Positions 20,260 to 31,300 of a stretch of DNA of 64,000 nt are shown in pieces. The stretch is from the NCBI GenBank assembly GCA_021229015.1, contig CM037778.1:19798909-19862908 (forward strand). The letters run 5' to 3'. The first letter of the stretch is position 1; every line of letters begins with the position of its first letter. This DNA is from Solen grandis (taxonomy: Eukaryota; Mollusca; Bivalvia; Adapedonta; Solenidae). Both the position numbers and the translations under genes were made by a program. The notes under the pieces are model-generated. The model searched no databases. It was not told the DNA's origin and saw only the letters and a program-made list of their open reading frames with translations.

Positions 20260-20370
20260 TGAATAAAAATTTCCCTCAGTGACTAAAACCCAAAAAAATT
20301 TTCATCGCCCTAGGACTTTTGAAATTAAAAATAAGGTTTAGTTAGGAAGAAGAAAAGAATATAAAAATTA
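20260..20370. repeat. Unit-end segment
   Basis: TCAGTGACTAAAACCC, TTTTCATCGCCCTAGGAC, AATAAGGTTTAGTTAGGAAGAAGAAAAG and AT-rich repeats: the same module that ends other units. Confidence 0.7.
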
Positions 20371-20379
20371 AAAAACATA

Positions 20380-20640
20380 AAAAACCCCAATAGGACTTTC
20401 TGCTTTGGGAGAAAGTCCTAATAAACATAAAAAAAACCATAGGACTTTTGCTTTAGGCAAAAAAAGTCCTAATAAAAACAGTAAAAAAAACAATAGGTCT
20501 TTCTGCTTTTGCAAAAACCCCCTAATAAGAAAAACTAAAAAACCCCAATAGGTCTTTCTGTTTGAGGCAGAAACCCCTAATAATAAGAAAAAAAAAAAAA
20601 CCCCCCAAAAGGTCTTTTGCTTGAGGCAGAAAGCCCTAAT
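20380..20640. repeat. Tandem array of GGACTTTCTGC hairpins (about five copies)
   Basis: About five copies of a 50-60 bp unit: AAAACCCCAATAGGACTTTC, TGC, a short loop CTTTGGG/TTTAGG/TTGAGG, then GCAGAAAGTCCTAATAA. Arms TAGGACTTTCTGC and GCAGAAAGTCCTA can form a 13-bp stem in each unit. Copies lie near 20390, 20440, 20490, 20550 and 20610. The 117-codon minus frame over this array is an artefact of the repeat. The arms contain the same GGACTTTCTGC word that follows the unit-start hairpin. Confidence 0.8.
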
Positions 20641-21240
20641 AAAGTTGAAGAAAGCGTTAAAACAAAGGAATATGCTTATCGGTCTGGTGTCCCCAATGCC
20701 CCTCATTCTCTCAAATCGCATCGCAATTACCTTTCAAGAAGGCCTTTTCCCTGCGTGGAATCTCTTACTTCAAATTGCTAGTTTTTTCTTTTACAAGCCT
20801 TTCCCAAAAAACTTTGAATATCTGCCATGTTTGTTGACGGATCACTTAAAATTTTACAGGATTTTTGACATTGGGGTAGGCTTGGCAAATTTCAACTTAA
20901 CTCAATTCCCGATTTTTATGAATTTTTTAATTTAATTTCTGTTTAAAATTTTGGCATGATTTTTATAATCAGGCCCCAAACAAGTTCCTTGCAGTATAAT
21001 CACTTCATTTTTCGTGTGTTAATTGAAGAAATCATGTTTTTTTGATCAAAGTTCATGAAATCGCGTTTCAATTTCTTTAAAAAGTACCTTTTGCCTTTCG
21101 TCAAAAACTAAACCCAAATTTAAACCCCCGTCTTAAAAAACAAAAAACCCGGAAAGGTCTTTCAAATCATCAGATTTTATCCACGTGTTAGGTAGAATCT
21201 TTTTTTTTTTTGAGATAACCCCCTTTTCCCAAATTTAAAA
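20641..21240. other. Single-copy-looking patch within the repeat field
   Basis: More balanced sequence from 20641 (GCTTATCGGTCTGGTGTCCC onward) to about 20840, then increasingly AT-rich. It is not recognisable as monomer sequence. The 104-codon frame at 20621-20935 has no domain I recognise and no neighbouring exon signals, so I do not call a gene. Confidence 0.4.
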
Positions 21241-23830
21241 ACCCAAAATGAATATGTCCTTGCCTTTACGTTTTTTGGGGAAACGGAAGTGATAAAGAAT
21301 GAGATGTATTTTGCGGATTCGGAAAAATTGTTGAAAATCGGTAAAAATTTAAAAGGATGTAGTGCTAAAAAACCCTAATTTTGGTTAAAAGTTTGTTAAC
21401 GCGTCATGAGTCTTTTACGCCATACGCGTCATCTTTTCAGAGTGTAAGATTGATAAGCACATGTTCTGCCCAAATTTGAAGTTCTAGCTTTTCTGAGTGC
21501 TTCGTAATACTTTCAGGCCCAAAAAGTTCAAATTGGTTCACCATAGATCCCTGGTTTTTTTTGAATGTTGAAAAAATGTTTAACCCTCCCAAACAAAGCC
21601 AATAAATTCTGTAAAAAAAATCAAGTAAATTTGGTTAAAAAAAATGAGGGCTGTTGAGCGCGCAAAGTTTTGGGTAGCTTTTTTAAAACTGAGGTACGTG
21701 ACTACTTGAAAAAAAATTATGCTGAAACAAAAGCGCCAAAGTCACTGGCTACTTTTAAAATTTTAGCTGTCCCTTGTTGGTAACTTTTTAAATTTTCCCC
21801 TCAAAAGGAAGAAAAAAGTGAATAAAAATAATAAAAATAATTTGATTCTTTTGTTTTGAACAAAAGAAGGGCTTTTGCATTGCAAACCATGAAAACCTGG
21901 TGTTTTTCGAATTTTGGCAAACCTATTTTTCCCTGACATGAAGTCGTATGTATAACTTTGTGAAAATTCCCATGCCATCCGCCTAAATGACGGTTTGTTT
22001 CGGGTGAACTTTGGTAGCTTTTTTAAAGTTTTGTGTCTGTGACGTTTTATGAAAATTTTAATCTTAAATTTAATTTTCCTGTTCCCTACTTAGACATTAA
22101 ATTTTCATTGTCTATGAACTTTGAAAACATGAGAAATTGACATTCGGATTGGGAAAAATTCCTAAAATTTTTGTGACTTTTATTGACGTCATATGAAATT
22201 CATCTTTAAAAAATGCAAAGGAACAAGAGAGATAAGTCCCCAAAATTAAATTTATCTATTAGAAATGTTTTTTACGTTTTAAAAATTTGGTCCTTGGTTC
22301 GAATCTTCGATTCCCAAAAAAACCTTGTTCTTTAAAATTTTTGGAAAACCCTATTAATCATAAAATGAGGTCTAATAATAACTTTTGAAGATTCCTGCCA
22401 ATCTATAAATGAAGAGGTGTCAGGCGGACAAATTTTGGGTGTTTTTTTAGTTCTACGTATGTGACGTCATATGAAAAGTTTAAAATAAATTAAATTTTCC
22501 CTGATTACCTACAAAGGACATTTAATTTCATTTTTAAAGTTTTGAAACATGAGAAAAATTGAATAAAATAATGGGAAATTCTTTACATTTGATGACGTTA
22601 TGAGGTTCATCTTTAAAAGCAAAGGAAATACGAGACATAAAATCTCCCCAAAATTAAACTTTTATCTCATCAGAAAAGATTTTTAGTTTTTGAATTTGAC
22701 GCCCTTGGTTGAATTTTGGATTCGCCTAAAACCCTTTGTTCTTTGAATCTTGGCCCCCTATATAATCGTGCAAATGAGATCGAATATAAATTTGTAAAAA
22801 TTCCCATGCAAATCGTCCTAAATGACGGTTGTCAGGGTAACATTTGGGAGCTTTTTTTTTGTTCTGAGTATTGACGTCATATGAAAATTTTAAACATTGG
22901 TAAAAATTTTTATGTCCCCTACAAGGTTTTTTTAATTTCCATTTTTTATGAACTTTTGAACATGGAAAATTGACATAGTAATCGGAAAATTTTTAAATTG
23001 TGAGTATATGAGTTTTGGGACTTTCTCTTTAGAATGAAAGGAAACACGGAGTATAATCTCCCCAAAATCAACTTTTACCCATCTAGAAACGTTTTTAATG
23101 GATTTAAATTCGAGCCCTTTGGGTTCAATCTTGATTCGCCATAGACCTTTTTTTTGAATTTTGAAAACTTAAAATCCTGCAAAATGAGGTCGTAAATATA
23201 ACTTCTGTGAAAATTCCTTTGCCAACCCTTTCATAAGGGACTGTACAGCCCCGTAAAAACTTTGGTAGCTTTTTTTTAGTTCTGACGTCATGTGACGTCA
23301 TATGAAAATTTTAAACATTGAATCTAAATTTTCTGTTTTCCTACAAGGACATTAAATTTTCATTGTCATAAACCTTTTTGCAACATGAGAAAATTCATCA
23401 AGAAATCGGAAAATTTTAAAATTTGATGCGTCTATGACGTTATGCGAAATCTTTACACAATGCAAAGGAAACACAGAGAGGAATAATCTCGCGAATATAA
23501 TTTCATCCATTTGATCGATTTTATATGGATTAAAATTTGACGTCCTTTTGGTTCAAATCTTGGATTCGTCATAGAACTTTAGTTTTTTCGATTTTGGAAA
23601 CCTATATAACCCTGCAATGAGGTCTTATATATAATTCTGTGAAAATTCCATGACAACCCGTCCTAATAAACGGCTGTACAGTGGTACAAATTTGGTAGCT
23701 TTTTTTAGTTTGAGTATGTGACGTCATGGGAAGTAAAAAAAAAACTATTCCAAATCCCATTGCTTCAGGTGTCGATGATAGAATTTTTTGTCCTAGACCT
23801 TAGAAATTAATAAAATAACAAATGAAAGGT
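21241..23830. repeat. Type D monomer array, degraded
   Basis: About six copies at roughly 420-430 bp spacing, anchored by GAGGTCGTAAATATAACTTCTGTGAAAATTCC-like phrases at about 21940, 22375, 22775, 23190 and 23615. Between anchors lie TTTGGTAGCTTTTTT, GACGTCATATGAAAATTTTAAAC, a GAACTTTGAAACATGAGAAAATTG region and a GGTTCGAATCTTGGATTCGCC-like word. It has the same overall layout as types A-C but a distinct sequence. Confidence 0.72.
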
Positions 23831-23839
23831 TGAAAAAAA

Positions 23840-24830
23840 AAATTAATAATAATAATAGATTTCGTTTGCACGGCAAACGATGGGACTTTCTGCAAACTTT
23901 TTAAAACTCAATAAAAACTAAAAATTATTAATATAGAATAGCAGAAAAATTAGGTTCAGAGTGTAAAATAACTTCTTTTAAAATTTTCGAAAAATTTCAT
24001 TTTTCAGTTATTATTTTTCGATCGTTTAAAATTTTTTGATTCGACGTCTATTTGATGCTATGAGTGATAAAATTGCTAGAAATTCAGCATATTTAATATA
24101 GCCAAAATTTTTTTGTATTTTGGGCCTTTGGGATCACATAAATTTTTGCATGAGAAATGAAAACTATAATAACCCATGATGTCAAATGCGTCCGCCTAGA
24201 AAATCTGAAGAAAACCTTTAAAATTAAAATATGTGTGAATTTCGGCTTTTTATCTCATATGGTACTAAATTTGACTAAAGTCATCCCCTTTTATACGCTT
24301 TGCTAATCAGATCGTAGGAAGATGGTTTTTTTTTACTTTGTCAGTTGTAAAAATTTAATTTCGAGATCTTTTTTTTTTGAAAAGGTTTCCCCACAAACCC
24401 CTTGTCTTTTCATTTTTTTGGGAAAAAACGAAAGTAAAGGATGCCAAAAAAATCCTAACTTTTTACCTTTTGTGAATTATAGAAAACCCTTTTCAAAAGC
24501 CCCGTAAAAAATTTTTTTTTAACTGACGTCCAAAAATTCTTTTTGTCTTTGATGTTTGAGTGCTTATGAATTTAAAACTTGATTAAAAAAGAATGGTTCG
24601 AAATTTTTGCCATAAAATTTTCAGGGCCATTCCCAATTACTTTTTCCGAAATTTGTTTAAAATTTTTTTTAATGGGTTTTTTTCTTTTTTCCCAAAAAAA
24701 ATTAAACTTACAGTTTTGCAATACCATGTGACCTGACATCAAAAAGGCATCAAAAAAAAAAAAAAAATGCCAACTTTTGTCCCCTTTTATCATAGAAAAG
24801 TCCCCGTAAGTAGTATAGGTTGTTCTAGTT
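23840..24830. repeat. Divergent unit start and unclassified repeat sequence
   Basis: At 23840-23895 an AAT run and TAGATTTCGTTTGCACGGCAAACGATGGGACTTTCTGC form a variant unit-start hairpin (stem CGTTTG/CAAACG). It is followed by poor-quality sequence with traces of monomer words (GATTCGACGTC, TCGTAGGAAGATGG) that I cannot assign to a subfamily. No gene. Confidence 0.5.
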
Positions 24831-25200
24831 GCTTTAACTACAAATATCCATCGCAGAAGTTATGGGGCCCCAATATGCACTGTTTCGGCACCTATGTCTG
24901 CATGTGGGGTCTTTAATACCCCCGCAAAATGTTTTGATACGGGGGAAGCCAGATCCGCGGGCATAGATAAGCCCTGTATACATGTTATTATATATGATAG
25001 CAATAAATAAGTAAGAAAAGTATTTTTTAAAGGGGAAAGGGAAAATCGTTATGGTTATTTGGCAAGCGTATAACCCTTTCCCTCATTACATTCATTTTGA
25101 CGACTAGTAGGTACCACTAAAACCCGATCTGCAGAAAACCACAGTTAAACCTTACCAAATTTTTTATAAAGTCCCATTTCCCGACCCTGAGGAAGCAGGA
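24831..25200. other. Non-repeat patch, no gene seen
   Basis: Balanced composition with words not seen elsewhere in the window (GGGGTCTTTAATACCCCCGC, GATACGGGGGAAGCCAGATC). No long frame. It may be a remnant of unique sequence or of another transposon. Confidence 0.35.
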
Positions 25201-27267
25201 AAACAAAAAAAAACCTGATCGTTTAGTTTTCGCAGGCCCTTTTTTTTCTTTTTGGGGGTTTAGTTGTTTTTAAGGCTTTTTTTGGTTTTTCCCCATGGGG
25301 AAATTTAAAATTTTTTGAAAAAGACTTTAGAACTTTCCGGTTAATTTTTAAACCTTTTTTTAAATTTTTAAATTTCAAAAAAACCATTTTTTAAAAGAAA
25401 ATTTCAAAAAAAAGAAAAAAAAAATTTGGGGCAAAAAAAAAGGAACCCCTTTTTTTGGGCAAAATTTTTTGGGTTTTTAAATTTATAACGACTAATGAAA
25501 ATTCAAACAACATTTAATGGGTTTGGTTAAGAAATGTGTTGGGTTCCGAATTTAAATCCAGGGGCAAAAATGGTAATTTCCCCTTTGGGAAAAAAAGTAA
25601 AATTTTTTTTTTTTACATTTTTAATAAAAAAATTTTTTTAAATATTTTAAAAATTTTGAATGACGAATTTTAAAAAAGGGGTTTTACTGGAAAGCTTTTT
25701 ATTTTATTGGGGGAATTAACATTTAAACCTTTTAAAAGTAAAAATTTTTTTTCAATTTGTCCCTTTTTGGGGAAAATAAGTTTTTTTTTTTTTTTAAAAT
25801 TTTTTAAAAAATAAAAAACCCCAAATTTTTTTAAAAATTTAATTTCAAAAAGCAAAAAAGATTACCAAAACAAAATATTAAAATTTTTTAGAAATTTTTA
25901 ATTTGAAATTTTTTAAAATAACATATTTTTTTCTTTAATTTAAATTGTGACCCATTCCTAAAAATTTGTTTTAATTCAAGTTAAAAGTGCTTTTTTTATC
26001 AGGAAGTAAATGTTGATTTTTTTTTTTTTTTTTTTTTTTGTCTAAATACTTTAAGAAATTTTTTAAAAAACTTTTTCCAAGAACCCCGGGCCATTTTCGT
26101 AAAACAGTTTTTTTTTTTAACCCAAAAAAAATTAAAATAAAAAAAATTATTAATTTAGGGTTTTTAAAAATTTTTTTCCAATTAAATTGTAAAAACCCTT
26201 CTGAAAAAAATGGGAAAAAAATTCCTCCCTTTTTTGCCCCGTTTGTAAATTTTTGCCCGTTTCTTAATGGGACGTTTTCCGGGAAAAGCTTTTTTCCCAA
26301 CCCACCTTCAAAACCCCAAAAAGACACCCCACCCCTTTTTTTTTCCCCATTTTGCTGAACGCATTTAAACACAATTAAAAAAAATTTTTAATATAAATTA
26401 ATTAAAAAATTCGCCCAAAAAAAAAAATTTTTAAAAAAACCCTTTAACCCCAAGCAAAGGGGGGGTTTTTTCCCCGGGGGTTGGATAAATTTTTTTTTTC
26501 CAAAAATTAAAATTAAAACCCCTTTTTTAATTTTTAAATTTTTTTAAAATTTTTCTTAATTTTGATTTAAATTTAAAAGGGGTTGCCCTTTAAAATTTTT
26601 CCGAAATTTTTTCCCCCTTTTCACTATAATTGTTAAAAAAATTTTATGGTTTTTTACCAAAAAATGTTAAATAACAGTTTAAAAAAGTTGGGGAAATAAA
26701 ATTTAAATTTTAAAAATCTTTAAAAAAAAAAAAGGGGTTTTTTTTCCAAAAATTAAAAAAAAGTTCCAGAATGGGAAAAAAAAAATTTTTAAAACAAAAT
26801 GATTCTTTTTTATTTTGTTTTGTTTTGGGTTATTTTTTTATTTTAAAATTTTTATTATTTAAAATTACACTTTTTTTAAAAAAAAAATTTGCCCCCTTTG
26901 TTAAAACTTTTTTGGAGTTCCTTAAAGGGGTCAATTTGTTTAAAAATTTTTAAACAAAAAATTTTTTTAAAACTAAGGGAAAAATATTTTTAAAAATTTT
27001 TTTTAAAAAAAAGGGTTTTGTTTAAAGGGGAAAAAATGACCCTTTTGTTTTAAAATTTTTTGATTTGGGTTTTTTTTTTCATTAGAAATATTTCAAATTA
27101 AATACAAATGAAAAAAAAAGGGGAAAAGTTTTTGGGTTTAAAAAAAATATTTTTGAAAACCTACCCTTTTTTTGGGGGGGGCTTTTTTTTTTTTTTTTAA
27201 AAAAATAAAAATTTGTTTTTTAATTTTTGGTTTTTTTTTTTTTGTTTTTAAAATTTTGTTTTTTGTT

Positions 27268-27303
<36 letters not shown>

Positions 27304-27629
27304 TTTTTTTTCTGATTTCCTTCTCCAATTTTTTTTAATTTTTTTTTTTGGTGTTTTTTTTTTTGGGTTTTTTTTTATGTTTTTTTTTTTTTGGGTTTTT
27401 GAATTTTTGTTTTTTTTTGTTTTTGTTTTTTGTGTTTTTTTTCCCCTTTTTTTGTTTTTTTTTATGCCGTTTTTTTTTTTTGTCATTGTTTTTTTGTTTT
27501 TTTTTTTTTTTTTTTTTTTTTTGTTTTTTTTTTGGTTTTTGGTTTTGTTTTTTTATTTTTTTGTAGTTGGTTTTTTTTTTTGTTTTTTTAATTTTTTTTT
27601 TTTTTTTTTTTTTTTTGTTTTTTTTTTAA

Positions 27630-27670
<41 letters not shown>

Positions 27671-28300
27671 TTTTTTTGTTTTTTTTTTTAAATTTTTTTT
27701 TTTGTTTTTTTATTAATTTAAAATTTTAAAAATTTTTCCCAAATAATTTTAAATTTTTAATTCCAAAAGTTAATTTCCTTATTTTTAAGGGTTTTTTAAA
27801 ATTTGGTTAAAATTTAAACCGACAAACGCGAATTTCCTGAAATTCTTATTTTTTATTCCTTTTTTTGTTTATAATTTTAATTAATACCAAAAAAAATTCT
27901 GAAAAAATTTTTTACATTCCCCCGCTTTGTATGGGGAAATTTTCAATATTTTTTCGATACAAGCTCTTAAAAATCCTTTAAATGAAAAAAAAAACCAAAG
28001 CTATATGCACGAATTTCGTTTTTTTTTTTCCCTTACTCATGAATTTTGGCCAATCATAAACTTTAAACATAAAAAACGGCCAAAAAAATTGCTCTACAAA
28101 TAATATTTCATCATATTTTCAAAAATCAAAAGGTTTTCGAGGTATAAAAATGTTTAAAAACATGGGGGTTACCAAATTTTCTTTTTCCGCCCTAAAATAA
28201 CCCATTCAACCCCCCTCATCAAAAAAATTAAAAATATCTGAAAGGTTTTTTAAACCTCAAAATTTTTTTAGTGTTTTATAGAATATTTCCGTTTTGGGAT
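25201..28300. other. Homopolymer-inflated, uninterpretable sequence
   Basis: Dominated by runs of A, T and short runs of G and C with almost no stable words. Open frames here (for example at 25971-26372 and 27227-27667) are Phe/Lys-rich products of T- and A-runs and are not genes. A nearly pure T tract covers 27181-27720. This looks like unpolished long-read consensus of AT-rich repeats. Confidence 0.75.
27181..27720. repeat. T-rich low-complexity tract of about 540 bp
   Basis: Almost continuous T broken by single G, A or C. It could be a real poly-pyrimidine/poly-purine tract or a sequencing artefact. The surroundings favour the artefact or a strongly exaggerated short tract. Confidence 0.8.
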
Positions 28301-31300
28301 TTTAGGTGACGGAAAAACCGATAATTGATATTTGGGCCTTTACCTTTTGGGTTTCCGGAAAAAGGAAATGACATGGCTCCATAGAATTATACTGCATCTT
28401 CGACGAAAGTTCAAGCAAAACATACAAAAAAATAAAACTACAGGGCTTAAAAAAAACCCTTCGTTTTGATACAAAGTTTTATTGATATGACGTCATGTGC
28501 GTCACCGGTGTTCATCCTTTTAGAATGCAGAGAAAACCTAGGATAAATTCACTCCCTATATCAGTTTCCGCTCTTCTGGAAGCGATTTTTTGCATTTGAA
28601 ATTTGGGCGTCATTAGTTGATCTTGGGTTCGCCTAAACATTTGCCTTTTCGAATTTTGGAAAAAAAAGGGGCACATCACAAATACACCTCTAAATTTTGT
28701 GAAATTTGGAAAAAAAGGTGAATAAACTTTTACCCCGTCAAAATTTTTAGACGTCAAATTACATATGACGATATGTTTAAATTATTTCATAAAATCATGG
28801 GTTTGAAAAAAATGCCAAAAATAAAAAATTTTTTTTTTTGAGAAGGAAGAAAAAAACAAATTTTTAGGGAAAAAAAGAATTGGAAAAAAATTTCATTTTA
28901 ACAAAAGGTTTTTTTAATTTTTAAAATTAAAAGCAAAAAAGAAAAAATGAAATTTGAATTTTAAGTTTTTTTAACTTAAAGAAATTTTAAAAAAAAACGT
29001 TTTAAATTGGGAAAAAACAAAATAAATGAAAAAAATTTTTTTAAGATTTTTTTAACTTTACATTTTTTTTAAATTTTTTAAAATCTTATTAAAAACTTCA
29101 ATTAAAATTTTTTTTCCGTAAAAATTGGAAGGGCACGTAAAAAAAGTGAGGGCCTAGTTTGGTTTTTGACTAAGGTAAGAAATTTTAAAAAAATAAAAGT
29201 AAACTTTTAAATATAAGAATTTTTCCGGTTTTAAAACTTTAAAAATTTTGAAATTGGTTTTGAATATTTTAAATTTTTTTTGACCCTTTTCGTCAAATAT
29301 TAACCCCCCAAAAATTAAAAATTAAGATAAATTAGTCAAAATTTTTCAAACTTGGAACGTTTTAATGTTTTGATTTTTAAGGCCCCGGGGAACTTATTGC
29401 CCTAAAAACCCTTCTTTTTCGAATTTGGTAAAAAAAAGGGTACAAATTTAACTTTCTTACTTCAATTTCGTGAAAATCAATCCAAAATAAGGGGGGGAAC
29501 CTAAAATTTCTTCCTAGTAAAATTTTTGGATATAATTTTAAATTTAATTAATTAATTATTTTTAAAATATGGATTGGTTAATTCAAATTAATTTTTTCTG
29601 GGGAAATAAAAAAATTTTAATTAACCTATAATAAAATTTTTTTTCTATCTCTTGGAAAGGGGGTTATCTTATGAATTAAAAAAATTTCGAATTTTTATTT
29701 TCCAAAAATTTAATTTTATTTCAATTTGGAAAAAAGGATTTTTAATTTACTCAAATTCGAATTTTGGACCCCCCATTTTAATTTGCTTTTGAATTTTGGG
29801 AAAAAAAAGGAAAATCAATTTTACTTTAAAAACACATTTTTGAAAATTAATGAAATGGCAGTAAACTGGATGGTAAAATTTTGGGGGACGTAATTTTAGT
29901 TAAACACTAATAAAAAAATTAAAATTTTTAACGTTTTTATTGAAGTATTTAAAATTTTAAGGTCCCGGAGAAAAATTAAAAAAAACACTAAAAATTGAAA
30001 TTTTTCCCTTAAAATCAAAGGTCAATGGGGTTCCCAAGAATTTAAATTCCCTTTTAATTTTTAAACGCCAAACACTTTTGGCTATTTTTGCTTTTTGATT
30101 TTAAATTTTAAATGGCAATTTTGGGTTGCCTAAAAACTTTGCTTTTTAATTTGAAAAGCGAAGGAAGGAAAATAAAGGTAACTTCGCCCAAACTTAAAAA
30201 TTTAGTCGGCCTTTTTTCTTAATTTAAAAAATTTTTAAAGAAATTCCTTTACTCAAAAACGCTAGCAAAAGAAAATTATTAAAAAGGTAAATTCTTTGAG
30301 CTATTTTAAATTTTCTGCTCATTGTACAAAACATAAAAAAATTAAAACCCTAAAATTTGAAATTCTTTATCATGACCCTTGCTTTGAGTTTTAACAAAGA
30401 AGAAATTTGCTTAAATTTTAAATTTTGTAAATTTATTTTTGGTCTTTGTAAGGTTTTTTAAAGCTTTAAAAAATTTCAATGGTTTTCTTGGGCGATGAAC
30501 CTTCTTTTAATTTTGAAAAAAGGCACCGAAAAAACAATGGTTAAATTGTAAATTTTGTGTCGGGCCAGAAAATGGTTTTAATACAAATTTTTAGAGAAAG
30601 ATTAGGGAGATATAAATTTATTTTGACCGGGGATTTTGAAATTTAATAAATTTTCGTTGGATAAAAAAATTCAATTTTTACTTGGGGGGAAAAAAAATTT
30701 AAAAAGAGAAAATTTAAATAATTTATCTTATTGATAGGGGTTTCTAAATTTTTTAAATAAAATTTTGTTGGTTTTATTTTTTCCCCCTTTATTTTTTTTT
30801 TAAAATTTTAGAGAAATTTTGGGGAAAAAAATTTTTGGGGGAAAAAAAATCATTTTTTTTACGTTTTTTAAAAGACCAAAAAGTTGGGTTTTTTTAATTT
30901 TCCGGCCCCCCGGATATACAACTTGAGGTAGTATTTTCATAGGAAAACCATAACGAAACCCTAAAAGATTTGGGAGTAAGGTTCAAAAAGAAAAACAAAC
31001 CTAAATTCGAACCCCCCCCTTTGGGGGGGAAACCGTTTAGAAATTTAGGTCTAAAAGGGGCCTGAAAAATTTAAATTTTAAAAATTTTACTTTTTGGGGA
31101 GTTTTTTGGGTTTTTATAAAAATTAAACTTAAAAAAATTTTTGAACAAAACGTACCCTAAATAAAAGTTTAAAACTCCTGGTAATTTTTTCATGACCGGA
31201 TTTAATTTCAAAAATTTCTTCATAATTAGGGGTTATTCTAATTTTTTAAAAAACTTAAAAAATTAAAAGCCAAACATCATGCGCTTTTAATGGTAAATTT

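Noticed and set aside
20368..20721. 117-codon minus frame
   Set aside because: It lies mostly on the tandem hairpin array, and its protein repeats mirror the DNA units.
25971..26372. 133-codon minus frame and overlapping 106-codon plus frame
   Set aside because: Both arise from homopolymer runs in poor-quality sequence. No domain, and composition is Lys/Phe-rich.
27227..27667. 146-codon frame
   Set aside because: It is almost pure Phe from a T-run. Low complexity in unpolished sequence, not a gene.
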